A stretch of 49,739 bases of DNA, from NCBI GenBank assembly GCA_947628705.1, contig CANRAZ010000010.1, positions 1 through 49,739 on the forward strand, given 5' to 3'. Origin of the DNA: an uncultured Lachnospiraceae bacterium. Lineage in GTDB: Bacteria; Bacillota; Clostridia; Lachnospirales; Lachnospiraceae. Both the position numbers and the translations under genes were made by a program. This document shows, piece after piece, positions 24,942 through 33,173 of the stretch (within the stretch, counting starts at the first letter, position 1; each line of letters opens with the position of its first letter). Under the pieces are notes generated by a model. The model saw nothing but the letters and a program-made list of their open reading frames with translations, ran no database searches and was not told the DNA's origin.

Positions 24942-26852
24942 ATGAACGTTATACCGTATTTAATATGCTTTCCGTTTCTGGCGGCATTAGTTATGTTCTG
25001 CGTAAGAAACCGCAAAGTGAGAGGAGTACTGGCCTGCATATCTGTCGCAGCGATTATGGTTATGGTTTTTGTACTCGCATATTGTTATATTTCTGACGGC
25101 AAATCCTCACAGCTCCTTTACGAATCGGCGCATTATGTCGAGTATATCATGCAGGCGGGCGAGATTTTACTGATGCTGCTTGTTGTTTTCCTTTGCGTAA
25201 AATATAAAAAATATCCGGTTATTCTGCTTTCGGTGATTCCTACGGTGATGATCCTGCTTACTGAATACATCGGCCCCGAGCTTGCCGAAACGGCGCACAT
25301 AAGGCTTGACAGGCTCTCTCTTTTAATGTGCCTTATTGTCGGAATAATCGGAGGCATGATAGTTGTTTATGCGGTAGGCTACATGAGGCGCTATCACGAG
25401 CATCATGTGGAGTTTACTGACAGAAGCAGCTATTTCTTTGCTCTTTTGTTTGTTTTTCTGGGGGCGATGTTCGGTCTTGTCCTGTCTGAAAGCCTGACAT
25501 GGATTTTCTTCTTTTGGGAAATAACTTCTGTTTGTTCTTTTCTTCTTATCGGTTACACCCGCACGGAGGAGGCCGTGAGGAATTCCTTCAGGGCTTTGTG
25601 GATGAACCTGCTCGGCGGCTTCGGCTTCGCAATCGCGATTGTTTACACGGCATATAAATTCAGGCATTTAAGTCTTGGCATGCTTGTTGAGCAGAGTCCG
25701 CTCTCCATGATTCCGGTCATGCTGATAGCCTTTGCGGCTCTTACAAAATCCGCTCAGTTCCCTTTCTCAACGTGGCTTTTGGGCGCAATGGTCGCGCCTA
25801 CCCCTACGTCGGCTTTGCTTCACAGCGCAACTATGGTCAAGGCCGGCTGCTACATACTTCTAAGGCTTTCTCCTGCTCTTAGTCAGACTACGGCAGGAAT
25901 GTTCATATCCATAATCGGAAGCATTACCTTCCTTTTTGCGTCAATGCTTGCCATTTCGCAGAGCGACGGAAAAAAGGTTCTTGCCTATTCGACAGTATCA
26001 AATCTCGGACTTATCGTTACCTGCGCAGGAGTCGGAAGTACCGGCACGGTGTGGGCAGGAATATTCCTTCTTATTTTCCATGCGGTAACAAAGTCGCTGC
26101 TTTTCCAGTGCGTGGGGGCGGTCGAGAATTCCTCTCACAGCCGTGACATCGAGACGATGCAGGGACTGATAACAAGGCTTAGCAAGCTTGCCTTCCTGAT
26201 GATACTCGGAATTATCGGAATGTATCTTGCTCCGTTTGGAATGCTTATTTTTAAGTGGGCTGCCCTTAAGGCTTTTATTGATTCAGGCTCTCACAATGTT
26301 TTTCTTGTAATAATTCTTGCATTCGGAAGCTCGACTACCCTGTTTTACTGGACGAAGTGGCTCTGCAAGCTTGTGTCCTATAACAGCGAGTGCACCCCGT
26401 GCGACGATGTGACCACGCCGGGACAGTATGTGTCGATGTTTTTTCATGCGGTAATGGTAATTGTCTTATGTCTTACCTTCAGCTACATTTCAGACTACTA
26501 CATTTCTCCGTACATCTCCGATATATTCGGGGAAACGGTTGAGTTTTTGTCGAAGAGCAATCTTACGCTTATGATGATACTTGTTCTCTGCGTGTTCCTT
26601 ATTCCGCTTCTGATTTATCTGAGAACGAGGCGCATGAAGAAGCGCACGGTGCCTGCCTATATTTCCGGCGTAAACCGTCAGGGAGGCAGGGCATTCTTTA
26701 ATTCCTACGGCGACGAAAGACACATGGAGCTCTCGAACTGGTACATGGAGGATCTATTCGGAGAAAAAAGACTGCTTAAATTCAGTATTATTGCGGGGGC
26801 TGCCGTCGTTGTGATTGCTCTTGTGCTTGTGATAGGAGGTGCGCTGTTATGA
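24942..26852 (+). CDS. echA: Ech hydrogenase subunit A (ND5/NuoL-like ion-translocating subunit)
   Basis: This 636-residue membrane protein of the antiporter/NuoL family has about 16 or more segments. Conserved elements of the proton path are visible: FFFWEITSVCSFLLIGYT with the key glutamate, ALTKSAQFPFSTWLLGAM with the lysine, and APTPTSALLHSATMVKAG with the histidine and lysine. It translocates H+ or Na+ as electrons move from ferredoxin to protons in the Ech complex. The C-terminal region is extended with a cytoplasmic stretch and a final segment. ATG 24942 is preceded by GGAGG. It overlaps echB by four bases. The subunit letter follows the Methanosarcina barkeri Ech order. Confidence 0.93.
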   Translation: MNVIPYLICFPFLAALVMFCVRNRKVRGVLACISVAAIMVMVFVLAYCYISDGKSSQLLYESAHYVEYIMQAGEILLMLLVVFLCVKYKKYPVILLSVIPTVMILLTEYIGPELAETAHIRLDRLSLLMCLIVGIIGGMIVVYAVGYMRRYHEHHVEFTDRSSYFFALLFVFLGAMFGLVLSESLTWIFFFWEITSVCSFLLIGYTRTEEAVRNSFRALWMNLLGGFGFAIAIVYTAYKFRHLSLGMLVEQSPLSMIPVMLIAFAALTKSAQFPFSTWLLGAMVAPTPTSALLHSATMVKAGCYILLRLSPALSQTTAGMFISIIGSITFLFASMLAISQSDGKKVLAYSTVSNLGLIVTCAGVGSTGTVWAGIFLLIFHAVTKSLLFQCVGAVENSSHSRDIETMQGLITRLSKLAFLMILGIIGMYLAPFGMLIFKWAALKAFIDSGSHNVFLVIILAFGSSTTLFYWTKWLCKLVSYNSECTPCDDVTTPGQYVSMFFHAVMVIVLCLTFSYISDYYISPYISDIFGETVEFLSKSNLTLMMILVLCVFLIPLLIYLRTRRMKKRTVPAYISGVNRQGGRAFFNSYGDERHMELSNWYMEDLFGEKRLLKFSIIAGAAVVVIALVLVIGGALL

Positions 26853-27727
26853 CAGAAGAAGTAATGATCCGCATAGCGGTCACAGCTGCTTACATTATTC
26901 TGGCGCCTTTTCTTGGAGGGCTTCTTTCGGGTCTTGAAAGAAAGCTTTCTGCGAGAATGCAGGGCAGGAGGGGACCTTCTGTTTTCCAGTCCTTCTACGA
27001 TGTCAAAAAGCTGTTCTCCAAAAACCTGCAAGTGGTAAACGGAGCGCAGATATTCATAATGGGCAGCTACGCCTTCTTTATTGTGTTTACCGGGGCTTTG
27101 CTTTTTGCCGGCTGGGATTTGCTGCTTGTTTTCTTTACGCTTACTACTGCGGCAATGTTTCTGGTTGCGGCAGCCAGCTGCACGCATTCTCCTTACAGCA
27201 CCATAGGGGCAAACAGGGAGATGGTACAGATGATGTCCTATGAGCCGATGGTTCTTCTTACGGCGGTGGGCTTTTACCTTGCAACAGGCAGCTTTGACGT
27301 TGCCGAAATCGTGAAGGCAGACCAGATGGCGATACTAAAGCTTCCGGGGTGCTTCATCGGTTTTATGTTCATTCTAACGATAAAACTCAGAAAGTCGCCG
27401 TTCGATATAAGCTGTTCGCACCATGCGCACCAGGAAATAGTAAAGGGCATAACAACTGAAATGTCAGGCCCTTGCCTTGGACTTATGGAAATATCTGAGT
27501 GGTATGAAAAAGTCTTTTTGTTTGCTATGATAGGATTGTTCTTTATCAGTTCCAATCCGCTCAGCATCATAGCGGTCGTTGTGATGTGCTCGCTGGCTTT
27601 TTTCCTTGAAGTGCTTATTGACAACACGAGCGCAAGGCTTACATGGGACAGAATGCTTTATTCAAGCTGGACGGTGACGCTTTTATTGGGCGGAGTAAAC
27701 ATACTCCTGCTTGAGCTTTTCAAATAA
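26849..27727 (+). CDS. echB: Ech hydrogenase subunit B (NuoH-like)
   Basis: This 292-residue membrane protein with about eight segments is the NuoH/ND1-type anchor that joins the soluble hydrogenase module to the ion pump. Family marks are LSGLERKLSARMQGRRGPSVFQSFYDVKKLF near the N-terminus, YSTIGANREMVQMMSYEPM, RKSPFDISCSHHAHQEIVKG and EISEWYEKVF. Its ATG overlaps the echA stop (ATGA), so the two are translationally coupled. The small subunit gene follows after 49 bases. Confidence 0.95.
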   Translation: MTEEVMIRIAVTAAYIILAPFLGGLLSGLERKLSARMQGRRGPSVFQSFYDVKKLFSKNLQVVNGAQIFIMGSYAFFIVFTGALLFAGWDLLLVFFTLTTAAMFLVAAASCTHSPYSTIGANREMVQMMSYEPMVLLTAVGFYLATGSFDVAEIVKADQMAILKLPGCFIGFMFILTIKLRKSPFDISCSHHAHQEIVKGITTEMSGPCLGLMEISEWYEKVFLFAMIGLFFISSNPLSIIAVVVMCSLAFFLEVLIDNTSARLTWDRMLYSSWTVTLLLGGVNILLLELFK

Positions 27728-27776
27728 ATCGGATACGGTTCTAAAGAGTAAACATTTTCGGAACGGAGGAATTTCT

Positions 27777-28223
27777 ATGAAGGACGTCTCAAAATCGCCG
27801 TGGATAATCCACTATGACGGTTCAAGCTGCAACGGCTGCGATATGGAAGTGCTGGCTTCGCTTACTCCGGTCTATGACATTGAGCGTTTCGGAGTAATAA
27901 ACACAGGAGACCCGATGCAGGCTGACATATTCCTTGTAACGGGAGGAATAAACACCCTTAACCAAATGGTTGTGAAGCAGATTTACGACCAGATGCCTTC
28001 TCCGAAGGTGGTTGTTGCGATAGGCACGTGCGCCTGCACGGGAGGGATTTTTAAGGAGTGCTACAACATCATCGGCGGAACCGACACTACTATTCCCGTG
28101 GATATATATGTGCCGGGCTGCGCGGCAAGACCGCAGTCGATCATAGACGGAATCGTCCAGGCAAAAGAATGTCTTAAACAGAAGTGCATTGCAGAGCAGA
28201 AAGCGGCGAAGGAGGGAAAGTAG
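27777..28223 (+). CDS. echC: Ech hydrogenase subunit C (small subunit, NuoB-like)
   Basis: This 148-residue protein is the [NiFe]-hydrogenase small subunit of the Ech type. It carries the four ligands of the proximal [4Fe-4S] cluster: two in SSCNGCDME (about residues 19 and 22), one in GTCACTGG and one in PGCAARP. It passes electrons between EchF and the Ni-Fe site in EchE on the cytoplasmic side. ATG 27777 has GGAGG upstream. The frame is open further upstream but overlaps echB. The final 15 residues are a charged Lys/Glu/Ala-rich tail. The ribosome binding site of echD lies in the 3' end of this gene. Confidence 0.96.
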   Translation: MKDVSKSPWIIHYDGSSCNGCDMEVLASLTPVYDIERFGVINTGDPMQADIFLVTGGINTLNQMVVKQIYDQMPSPKVVVAIGTCACTGGIFKECYNIIGGTDTTIPVDIYVPGCAARPQSIIDGIVQAKECLKQKCIAEQKAAKEGK

Positions 28224-28634
28224 ATGAACAAAGTATATGACCCCGTCCAGACCAACAGAAACGTGGAGCCTGAAAATCTTATAGAGGAAGTAAGGAAAAA
28301 AAGAGCGGACGGAAAAAGGCTCCTTCAGATGTTTGCCTCCTACATAGAGAAGCACTATGAGCTTGTCTATTGCTTTGACGAGGGCGACTATAGGCTTGAA
28401 AACATACATGTTGTGGCTGACAGGAGCACCGTAGTTCCAAGTGTAAGTGATATATATCCCTATGCCGCTCCTTATGAAAATGAAGCATGTGAGCTGTTCG
28501 GCGTGAAAATCAACGTTCCTATGGACGGCTACAGGCACAGGCTTTATAAGATTGCGGAAGACGCTCCTTATGTTTCGCCTTATGACCACGACGAAGACAG
28601 CGAGGAGCACGAGGAAGAGGAAGACGGCGAGTAA
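28224..28634 (+). CDS. echD: Ech hydrogenase subunit D (NuoC-like)
   Basis: This 136-residue soluble subunit corresponds to the 30-kDa NuoC-type component. The main evidence is YPYAAPYENEACELFGVKINVPMDGYRHRLYK, the pattern that contacts the large subunit. It begins directly after the echC stop with no spacer. The C-terminal 15 residues are almost entirely acidic with histidines (DHDEDSEEHEEEEDGE), an unusual tail that might bind metal ions. Metal delivery is speculation, but the lack of HypA/HypB in the window makes it worth testing. A long structured gap follows. Confidence 0.9.
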   Translation: MNKVYDPVQTNRNVEPENLIEEVRKKRADGKRLLQMFASYIEKHYELVYCFDEGDYRLENIHVVADRSTVVPSVSDIYPYAAPYENEACELFGVKINVPMDGYRHRLYKIAEDAPYVSPYDHDEDSEEHEEEEDGE

Positions 28635-28758
28635 CAAAGCAAGAAAGCGACAGAAAATAAAAAGATAACGGGTAACATAACAAATAACATAACCGGCTGC
28701 GCAGCTTATTATGCTGCACATTGCGTATTATAAACCGAGCCGGTAAAGTGAGGAAATT
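28635..28758 (+). other. Structured 124-bp intercistronic gap before echE
   Basis: ACCGGCT (28692-28698) can pair with AGCCGGT (28738-28744) and encloses a second hairpin GCAGC-TTATTAT-GCTGC (28701-28717). A TAACATAAC motif is repeated at about 28673 and 28685. All other ech genes are packed within 0-49 bases, so this gap stands out. No T run follows. Confidence 0.45.
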
Positions 28759-29838
28759 ATGGGCAAAAGAAGCGTAATACCTTTCGGACCTCAGCACCCT
28801 GTATTGCCGGAGCCGATACATCTTGACCTTGTGATTGAGGATGAAACCGTTGTGGAGGCGATCCCTTCCATAGGCTTTGTACACAGAGGTCTTGAATCCC
28901 TTACGGATAAAAAGGATTTTAACGAGCTTGTATATATAATTGAGCGCACCTGCGGAATTTGTAGCTATATGCACGGAATGGGCTACTGTGAAGCAGTGGA
29001 GAGAGTTATGAAGGTGCAGATTCCTGACAGAAGCAGGTTCTTAAGAACCGTGTGGGCGGAGATGTCAAGAGTACATTCCCACCTTCTTTGGCTTGGGCTT
29101 CTTGCCGATGCATTTGGGTTTGAGGCTCTTTTCTATCAGTCATGGAGACTAAGGGAGAGAGTGCTTGACATGTTTGAAGAGTCTACGGGAGGCAGGTGCA
29201 TTTTCTCCGTGAACAAAATCGGAGGCCAGCTCAAGGACGTGCCGGATGACATGCTTAAGGCGTTTTCGGTAAAGTTTACCGAGCTTGAAAAGGAAATAAG
29301 GGTGATGGCGAAGACTTTCCTTGAAGACTACACGGTAAACAAGCGTCTCAAGGGGGTAGGAATACTGACAAAGGAGCAGGCTCTTGAAATGGGTGCTCTT
29401 GGACCGTTTGCCAGAGGAAGCGGCGTCAGATATGATTTAAGGGAAACCGGCTATGCTGCTTATCCCGAACTTGATTTTGAAATGTGCGTGGAGAAGGACG
29501 GCGACTGCTACGCAAGGACAAAGGTAAGAATTGAGGAAATTTTTCAAGCCATAAGCCTTATAAGACAGGCGATAGATAAAATGCCGGGCGGTGAAATTGC
29601 GGTGCCTGTTAAGGGAAATCCGATGGGTGAATATGCAATGAGGCTTGAGCAGCCGAGAGGCGAGGGCGTTTATTACATAAAGGGAAACGGAACAAAGTTC
29701 CTTGACAGGGTAAGGCTCCGTACTCCTACATTTGCAAACATCGCTCCGATGGTTCAGACGCTTAAGGGCTGCAAGCTTTCGGACGTGCCTCTTTACATTC
29801 TTTCAATAGACCCGTGCATCAGCTGTACTGAAAGGTAG
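28759..29838 (+). CDS. echE: Ech hydrogenase subunit E (catalytic large subunit, NuoD-like)
   Basis: This 359-residue catalytic subunit holds the Ni-Fe site that forms or oxidises H2. The N-terminal metal motif is ERTCGICSYMH with Cys65 and Cys68, and the C-terminal motif is DPCISCTER with Cys353 and Cys356. The protein ends exactly at this motif, with no cleavable C-terminal extension, so no maturation endopeptidase should be needed, as in other Ech and Coo enzymes. Both pairs of ligands are intact, so it is a true hydrogenase and not a NuoD of complex I. GAGG precedes ATG 28759, and echF follows after nine bases. Confidence 0.96.
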   Translation: MGKRSVIPFGPQHPVLPEPIHLDLVIEDETVVEAIPSIGFVHRGLESLTDKKDFNELVYIIERTCGICSYMHGMGYCEAVERVMKVQIPDRSRFLRTVWAEMSRVHSHLLWLGLLADAFGFEALFYQSWRLRERVLDMFEESTGGRCIFSVNKIGGQLKDVPDDMLKAFSVKFTELEKEIRVMAKTFLEDYTVNKRLKGVGILTKEQALEMGALGPFARGSGVRYDLRETGYAAYPELDFEMCVEKDGDCYARTKVRIEEIFQAISLIRQAIDKMPGGEIAVPVKGNPMGEYAMRLEQPRGEGVYYIKGNGTKFLDRVRLRTPTFANIAPMVQTLKGCKLSDVPLYILSIDPCISCTER

Positions 29839-29847
29839 GAAACGCTA

Positions 29848-30378
29848 ATGTCAAAAATGATGAGATTTGCAAAAACGGCTTTAAAGAATCTGTTTTCCAA
29901 GCCGGTAACGACCTCATATCCCGATAAGCCTTATGAGTACCATGAGCGCACAAGAGGACACATTGAAATAGACTTTGAAAACTGTACCCTTTGCAGCCTT
30001 TGTTCCAGAGTATGTCCTCCAAGGGCGATTGAAGTGGACAAAAGAAGCGGTAACTGGAGCATAAATAATTTTGACTGTATTCAGTGCGGCTACTGTGTGG
30101 AAAAGTGCGTGAAGAAATGCCTTAAAATTGTTCCCGGCTACACGGCTCCGGCTTCTGTCAAAAATGTGACCGTGCTGCATAAGGAGGTTGAGAAGAAGTT
30201 CCCCGTTGTGGACAGGGAGCTCTGCGTATACTGTACGCTGTGCGATAAAAAGTGTCCGGTTCAGGCAATAACCGTGGACAGACCGAATAAGACATGGGAG
30301 CTTAACAAGCAGAACTGTATCGGCTGCGGACTTTGTGAAAAGAACTGTCCTAAGAAGTGCATAAAAATGGTAATGTGA
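29848..30378 (+). CDS. echF: Ech hydrogenase subunit F, duplicated four-cluster ferredoxin subunit
   Basis: This 176-residue iron-sulfur protein carries electrons from ferredoxin to the small subunit. It has four C-x2-C-x2-C-x3-C motifs: CTLCSLCSRVC, CIQCGYCVEKC, CVYCTLCDKKC and CIGCGLCEKNC. Residues about 36-97 and 117-176 align to each other, including NWSINNFDC against TWELNKQNC and KKCLKIV against KKCIKMV. It therefore looks like an internal duplication of a two-cluster EchF/NuoI unit, while ordinary EchF has two clusters. The N-terminal 25 residues match the usual membrane-contacting start. It starts nine bases after echE, and hypF follows. Confidence 0.93.
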   Translation: MSKMMRFAKTALKNLFSKPVTTSYPDKPYEYHERTRGHIEIDFENCTLCSLCSRVCPPRAIEVDKRSGNWSINNFDCIQCGYCVEKCVKKCLKIVPGYTAPASVKNVTVLHKEVEKKFPVVDRELCVYCTLCDKKCPVQAITVDRPNKTWELNKQNCIGCGLCEKNCPKKCIKMVM

Positions 30379-30450
30379 CGGCGGCGGAACGAAAGCAGGG
30401 GGCGGCACGTGTTGTAGACCGTGAACAGCTGCTGCCGAGCGGTAAAACGT

Positions 30451-32955
30451 ATGGAAAGAAATGATTTAAAAACCTTTGAACTGACTGTTGACGGGCTTGT
30501 TCAGGGAGTAGGCTACAGGCCTTTTGCTGCCGGACTTCTCAGAAGTCTTGATATGTGCGGAACGGTACGAAATAACGGCGGAAGAGTAAAAATATGCGTA
30601 ACAGCTGCCAATGAGGCGGTGGAGGAACTAATCCACCGCCTTTATAAATATTATCCTGAAGGAGCTGCAGTTGAAAGGGTAAGCCTTAGAGAGCTTCCTT
30701 TTAAGGAGTTTAACGGAGTTGTCGTAGAGGAAAGCGACGCTGACGGAGAAATTCCGATTCTGCCTGCAGATATCTGCATATGCGAGGGCTGCATAAAGGA
30801 GTTTAAGGAGTCCGCCAACAGACGCTTCCGATATCCTTTTATAAGCTGCGCCTCATGCGGCCCCAGATACACAATTATGCGCAGAATTCCTTACGACAGA
30901 GAAAACACAACGATGCAGAGCTTTGAGATGTGTGACGAGTGTAAAAGGGAGTATTTTACATTCGGAAACCGCAGATACTACGCACAGACGCAAAGCTGTA
31001 AAAGGTGCGGACCGCAGCTTTTTCTTAAAATTCCGCCGAAGGAAGAGTTATCTGTAAAGCCCTCACCGGAAAAATCGTTATCTGTAAAGTCTGCGCCGGA
31101 AAATGCGTTATCTATAAAGACTGCGCCGGAAAAATCGGCTTCGGAAGATTTGCCTGAAAAGAATCGTGAAAATACGGTAATATTAAAAAGAGAAGATGCC
31201 GAAAAAAGAGCCTTTGAGCTGATTGCCGGCGGTGAGGTGATTGCCGTAAAAAACACGGGAGGCTATCATCTTGTCTGTGACGCATCTTCGGAAAAAGCGG
31301 TAGAGAAAATCAGGAAATTAAAAAAACGGGATAAAAAGCCCTTTGCCGTTATGTTTCCCGATTCCGAGTCAGTGCGGAAGCATGCGCAGCTTTCAGAGGC
31401 GGAAAAAGAATTGCTTGAAAGCCCTGCAAGACCCGTGGTAATTCTTATGGCGAAAGGCTTTGGAGATTCCGGAGCGGATAAAGGCGGCGGTGAATATGAT
31501 GCCTCGGATAAATCAGGGCTCTCTAAGGGCAGAGAAAAAATAGCAGAGGGAGTTATGCTGGAAAGTCCCTTTTTAGGCGCAATGCTTCCTTCAAACGGCC
31601 TGCAGGTTTTGCTTTCGGAACGTTTTCCGCTTCTGGTCATGACAAGCGCAAACCTTTCGGGTGAGCCGATGATAACAGATGACTGTGAAATCGAGTGTTT
31701 TGGAATTCCTGTGCTTGGAAATGACAGAGAGATACTGACGCCTGCCGACGATTCTGTTGCAAGGGTCATCGACGGAAGAACGCAGATATTGAGGCGCGGA
31801 CGAGGCTATGTTCCGCTGCCTGTCGACGTTTCCTTCGATATGGGTGAAAAAGCTGTGTTTGCGGCAGGAGCCGATATGAAATCCGCCTTTGCCTATGGGA
31901 AAGGAAACAGAATTTTTTTTAGCCAGTACCTTGGAGATTTATCCCGCAAAAGAGTGCGTTCGGAATATTTTAAGGTCAAAAAAAGAATGGAAGACTGCTT
32001 TAATTTAAAAGCGGAAAGGATAATTGCAGACAGGCACCCTCTTTATTTTTCAAGACGGGCGGCGGAAGCTTCAGCCTCTGACACTCTTCCGATCGAATAT
32101 GTGAATCATCACTTCGCCCACATGGCTTCCGTCATGGCGGAACACGGAATAAACGGTGATGCAATAGGCTTTGCCTTTGACGGAACAGGCTACGGAGAGG
32201 ACGGGACCGTATGGGGAGGAGAGGTCCTTTTCTTCGGAAAGGGCGGCTTTGAAAGGATCGGCAGCCTTATGCCTGTAAAAATGACAGGCGGAGACGAGGG
32301 AGCGCTTAACGCAGAGCTTTCTCTTGCAGCGTACCTTCATGAGCTGCAGAAGCGGAATAATTCATATTTTGCAGAAGCCGAAAAATTCAGGTCGGACAAG
32401 GCTATGGAGACCGTTTTTAAAGCGCTTGACAGAGGGATAAATACGGTTACGCAGTCCTCTGCAGGCAGGCTTTTTGATGCGGCGGCGGCGCTTCTCGGAA
32501 TATGCTGCCGTAACGGCTACGAGGGTCAGTGCCCGTGCGAATTGGAATACGCCGCATGGAAAGCGGCAGGACCGAAGGGCAGTCTCAAAATAAGGAGCAT
32601 AATTAAAGAGGGCAGAATACTTGCCGATACTCCTGATTTAATATGCCAGCTTTTAAGGCTTTCAGATAAAGAGGAAAAGTCCGTGCTTGCCTATGATTTT
32701 CATCTTGCGTTGGCGCGCTGGCTTGGGGAGTGCGCGGAATTTGCGGCGGGTGTCAGGCAAAACAGAAACCTTCCTGTGATTCTTTCAGGAGGGACGTTTG
32801 CCAACAGGCTGCTTACCGTACTGTGTATCAGAGAGCTTTCCGCACGCGGCTTTAAGGTTTTCATAAGCGAAAAGCTTCCGCCGGGAGACGACGGAATAGC
32901 TCTGGGACAGCTTTTTATTGCGAATAAGGAAAGGGAGAGTGAAAAATGTGTGTAG
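30451..32955 (+). CDS. hypF: Carbamoyltransferase HypF
   Basis: This 834-residue protein makes the thiocarbamoyl group on HypE that becomes the cyanide ligands of the hydrogenase site. Domains in order are acylphosphatase-like (residues 8-95, VDGLVQGVGYRPFAAG), four CxxC zinc motifs (about 108-195), a YrdC-like domain (about 250-440, KNTGGYHLVCDASSEKAV), and a Kae1-like carbamoyltransferase domain (about 470-830, VNHHFAHMAS, FDGTGYGEDGTVWGGE, LSGGTFANRLL). It is longer than usual (about 750-780). One excess is a 10-residue unit repeated three times at about 199-229, and another is a Gly/Asp/Ser-rich insert near 335-365. ATG 30451 is preferred over GTG 30421, though its ribosome binding site is weak. 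Confidence 0.95.
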   Translation: MERNDLKTFELTVDGLVQGVGYRPFAAGLLRSLDMCGTVRNNGGRVKICVTAANEAVEELIHRLYKYYPEGAAVERVSLRELPFKEFNGVVVEESDADGEIPILPADICICEGCIKEFKESANRRFRYPFISCASCGPRYTIMRRIPYDRENTTMQSFEMCDECKREYFTFGNRRYYAQTQSCKRCGPQLFLKIPPKEELSVKPSPEKSLSVKSAPENALSIKTAPEKSASEDLPEKNRENTVILKREDAEKRAFELIAGGEVIAVKNTGGYHLVCDASSEKAVEKIRKLKKRDKKPFAVMFPDSESVRKHAQLSEAEKELLESPARPVVILMAKGFGDSGADKGGGEYDASDKSGLSKGREKIAEGVMLESPFLGAMLPSNGLQVLLSERFPLLVMTSANLSGEPMITDDCEIECFGIPVLGNDREILTPADDSVARVIDGRTQILRRGRGYVPLPVDVSFDMGEKAVFAAGADMKSAFAYGKGNRIFFSQYLGDLSRKRVRSEYFKVKKRMEDCFNLKAERIIADRHPLYFSRRAAEASASDTLPIEYVNHHFAHMASVMAEHGINGDAIGFAFDGTGYGEDGTVWGGEVLFFGKGGFERIGSLMPVKMTGGDEGALNAELSLAAYLHELQKRNNSYFAEAEKFRSDKAMETVFKALDRGINTVTQSSAGRLFDAAAALLGICCRNGYEGQCPCELEYAAWKAAGPKGSLKIRSIIKEGRILADTPDLICQLLRLSDKEEKSVLAYDFHLALARWLGECAEFAAGVRQNRNLPVILSGGTFANRLLTVLCIRELSARGFKVFISEKLPPGDDGIALGQLFIANKERESEKCV
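31047..31136 (+). repeat. 30-bp in-frame tandem repeat in hypF, three units
   Basis: Units start at 31047, 31077 and 31107 and encode LSVKPSPEKS, LSVKSAPENA and LSIKTAPEKS. They differ by only a few bases, so the expansion is recent. It falls in the linker between the zinc motifs and the YrdC-like domain, where the fold should tolerate length change. Confidence 0.92.
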
Positions 32956-33173
32956 CCGTACCGGGAACGGTAATTGAAATAGAAGGGAAATATGCGTCTG
33001 TTGATTTTGGCGGAAGCCTCATAAAAGCAAGATGCGGACTTACGGAGATTAAGCCGGGCGACAAAGTTTTGGTCCATGCAGGCTACATTATTCAGACGCT
33101 TTCAAAGACCGAGGCGGAGGAAATGGAAGAAATCATCGGCATGGAAAGGGAAGCGTTAAAAAATAATGACTGA
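32946..33173 (+). CDS. hypC: Hydrogenase assembly chaperone HypC
   Basis: This 75-residue chaperone begins MCVAVPG, where Cys2 binds the iron during Fe(CN)2CO assembly with HypD. The SVDFGG and LTEIKPGDKVLVHAGYIIQTL segments are the usual OB-fold core. It overlaps the end of hypF by ten bases and hypD by eight, so all three are translationally coupled. GGGAGAG lies upstream of the ATG. Confidence 0.96.
   Translation: MCVAVPGTVIEIEGKYASVDFGGSLIKARCGLTEIKPGDKVLVHAGYIIQTLSKTEAEEMEEIIGMEREALKNND

Noticed and set aside
27822-28721. Long minus-strand open frame across echC and echD
   Set aside because: It is a shadow of two conserved hydrogenase genes. Its product has no known pattern.
24942-30378. 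Reading the ech genes as respiratory complex I (nuo)
   Set aside because: EchE keeps both CxxC pairs of the Ni-Fe site and the hyp genes follow, so this is a hydrogenase and not complex I.
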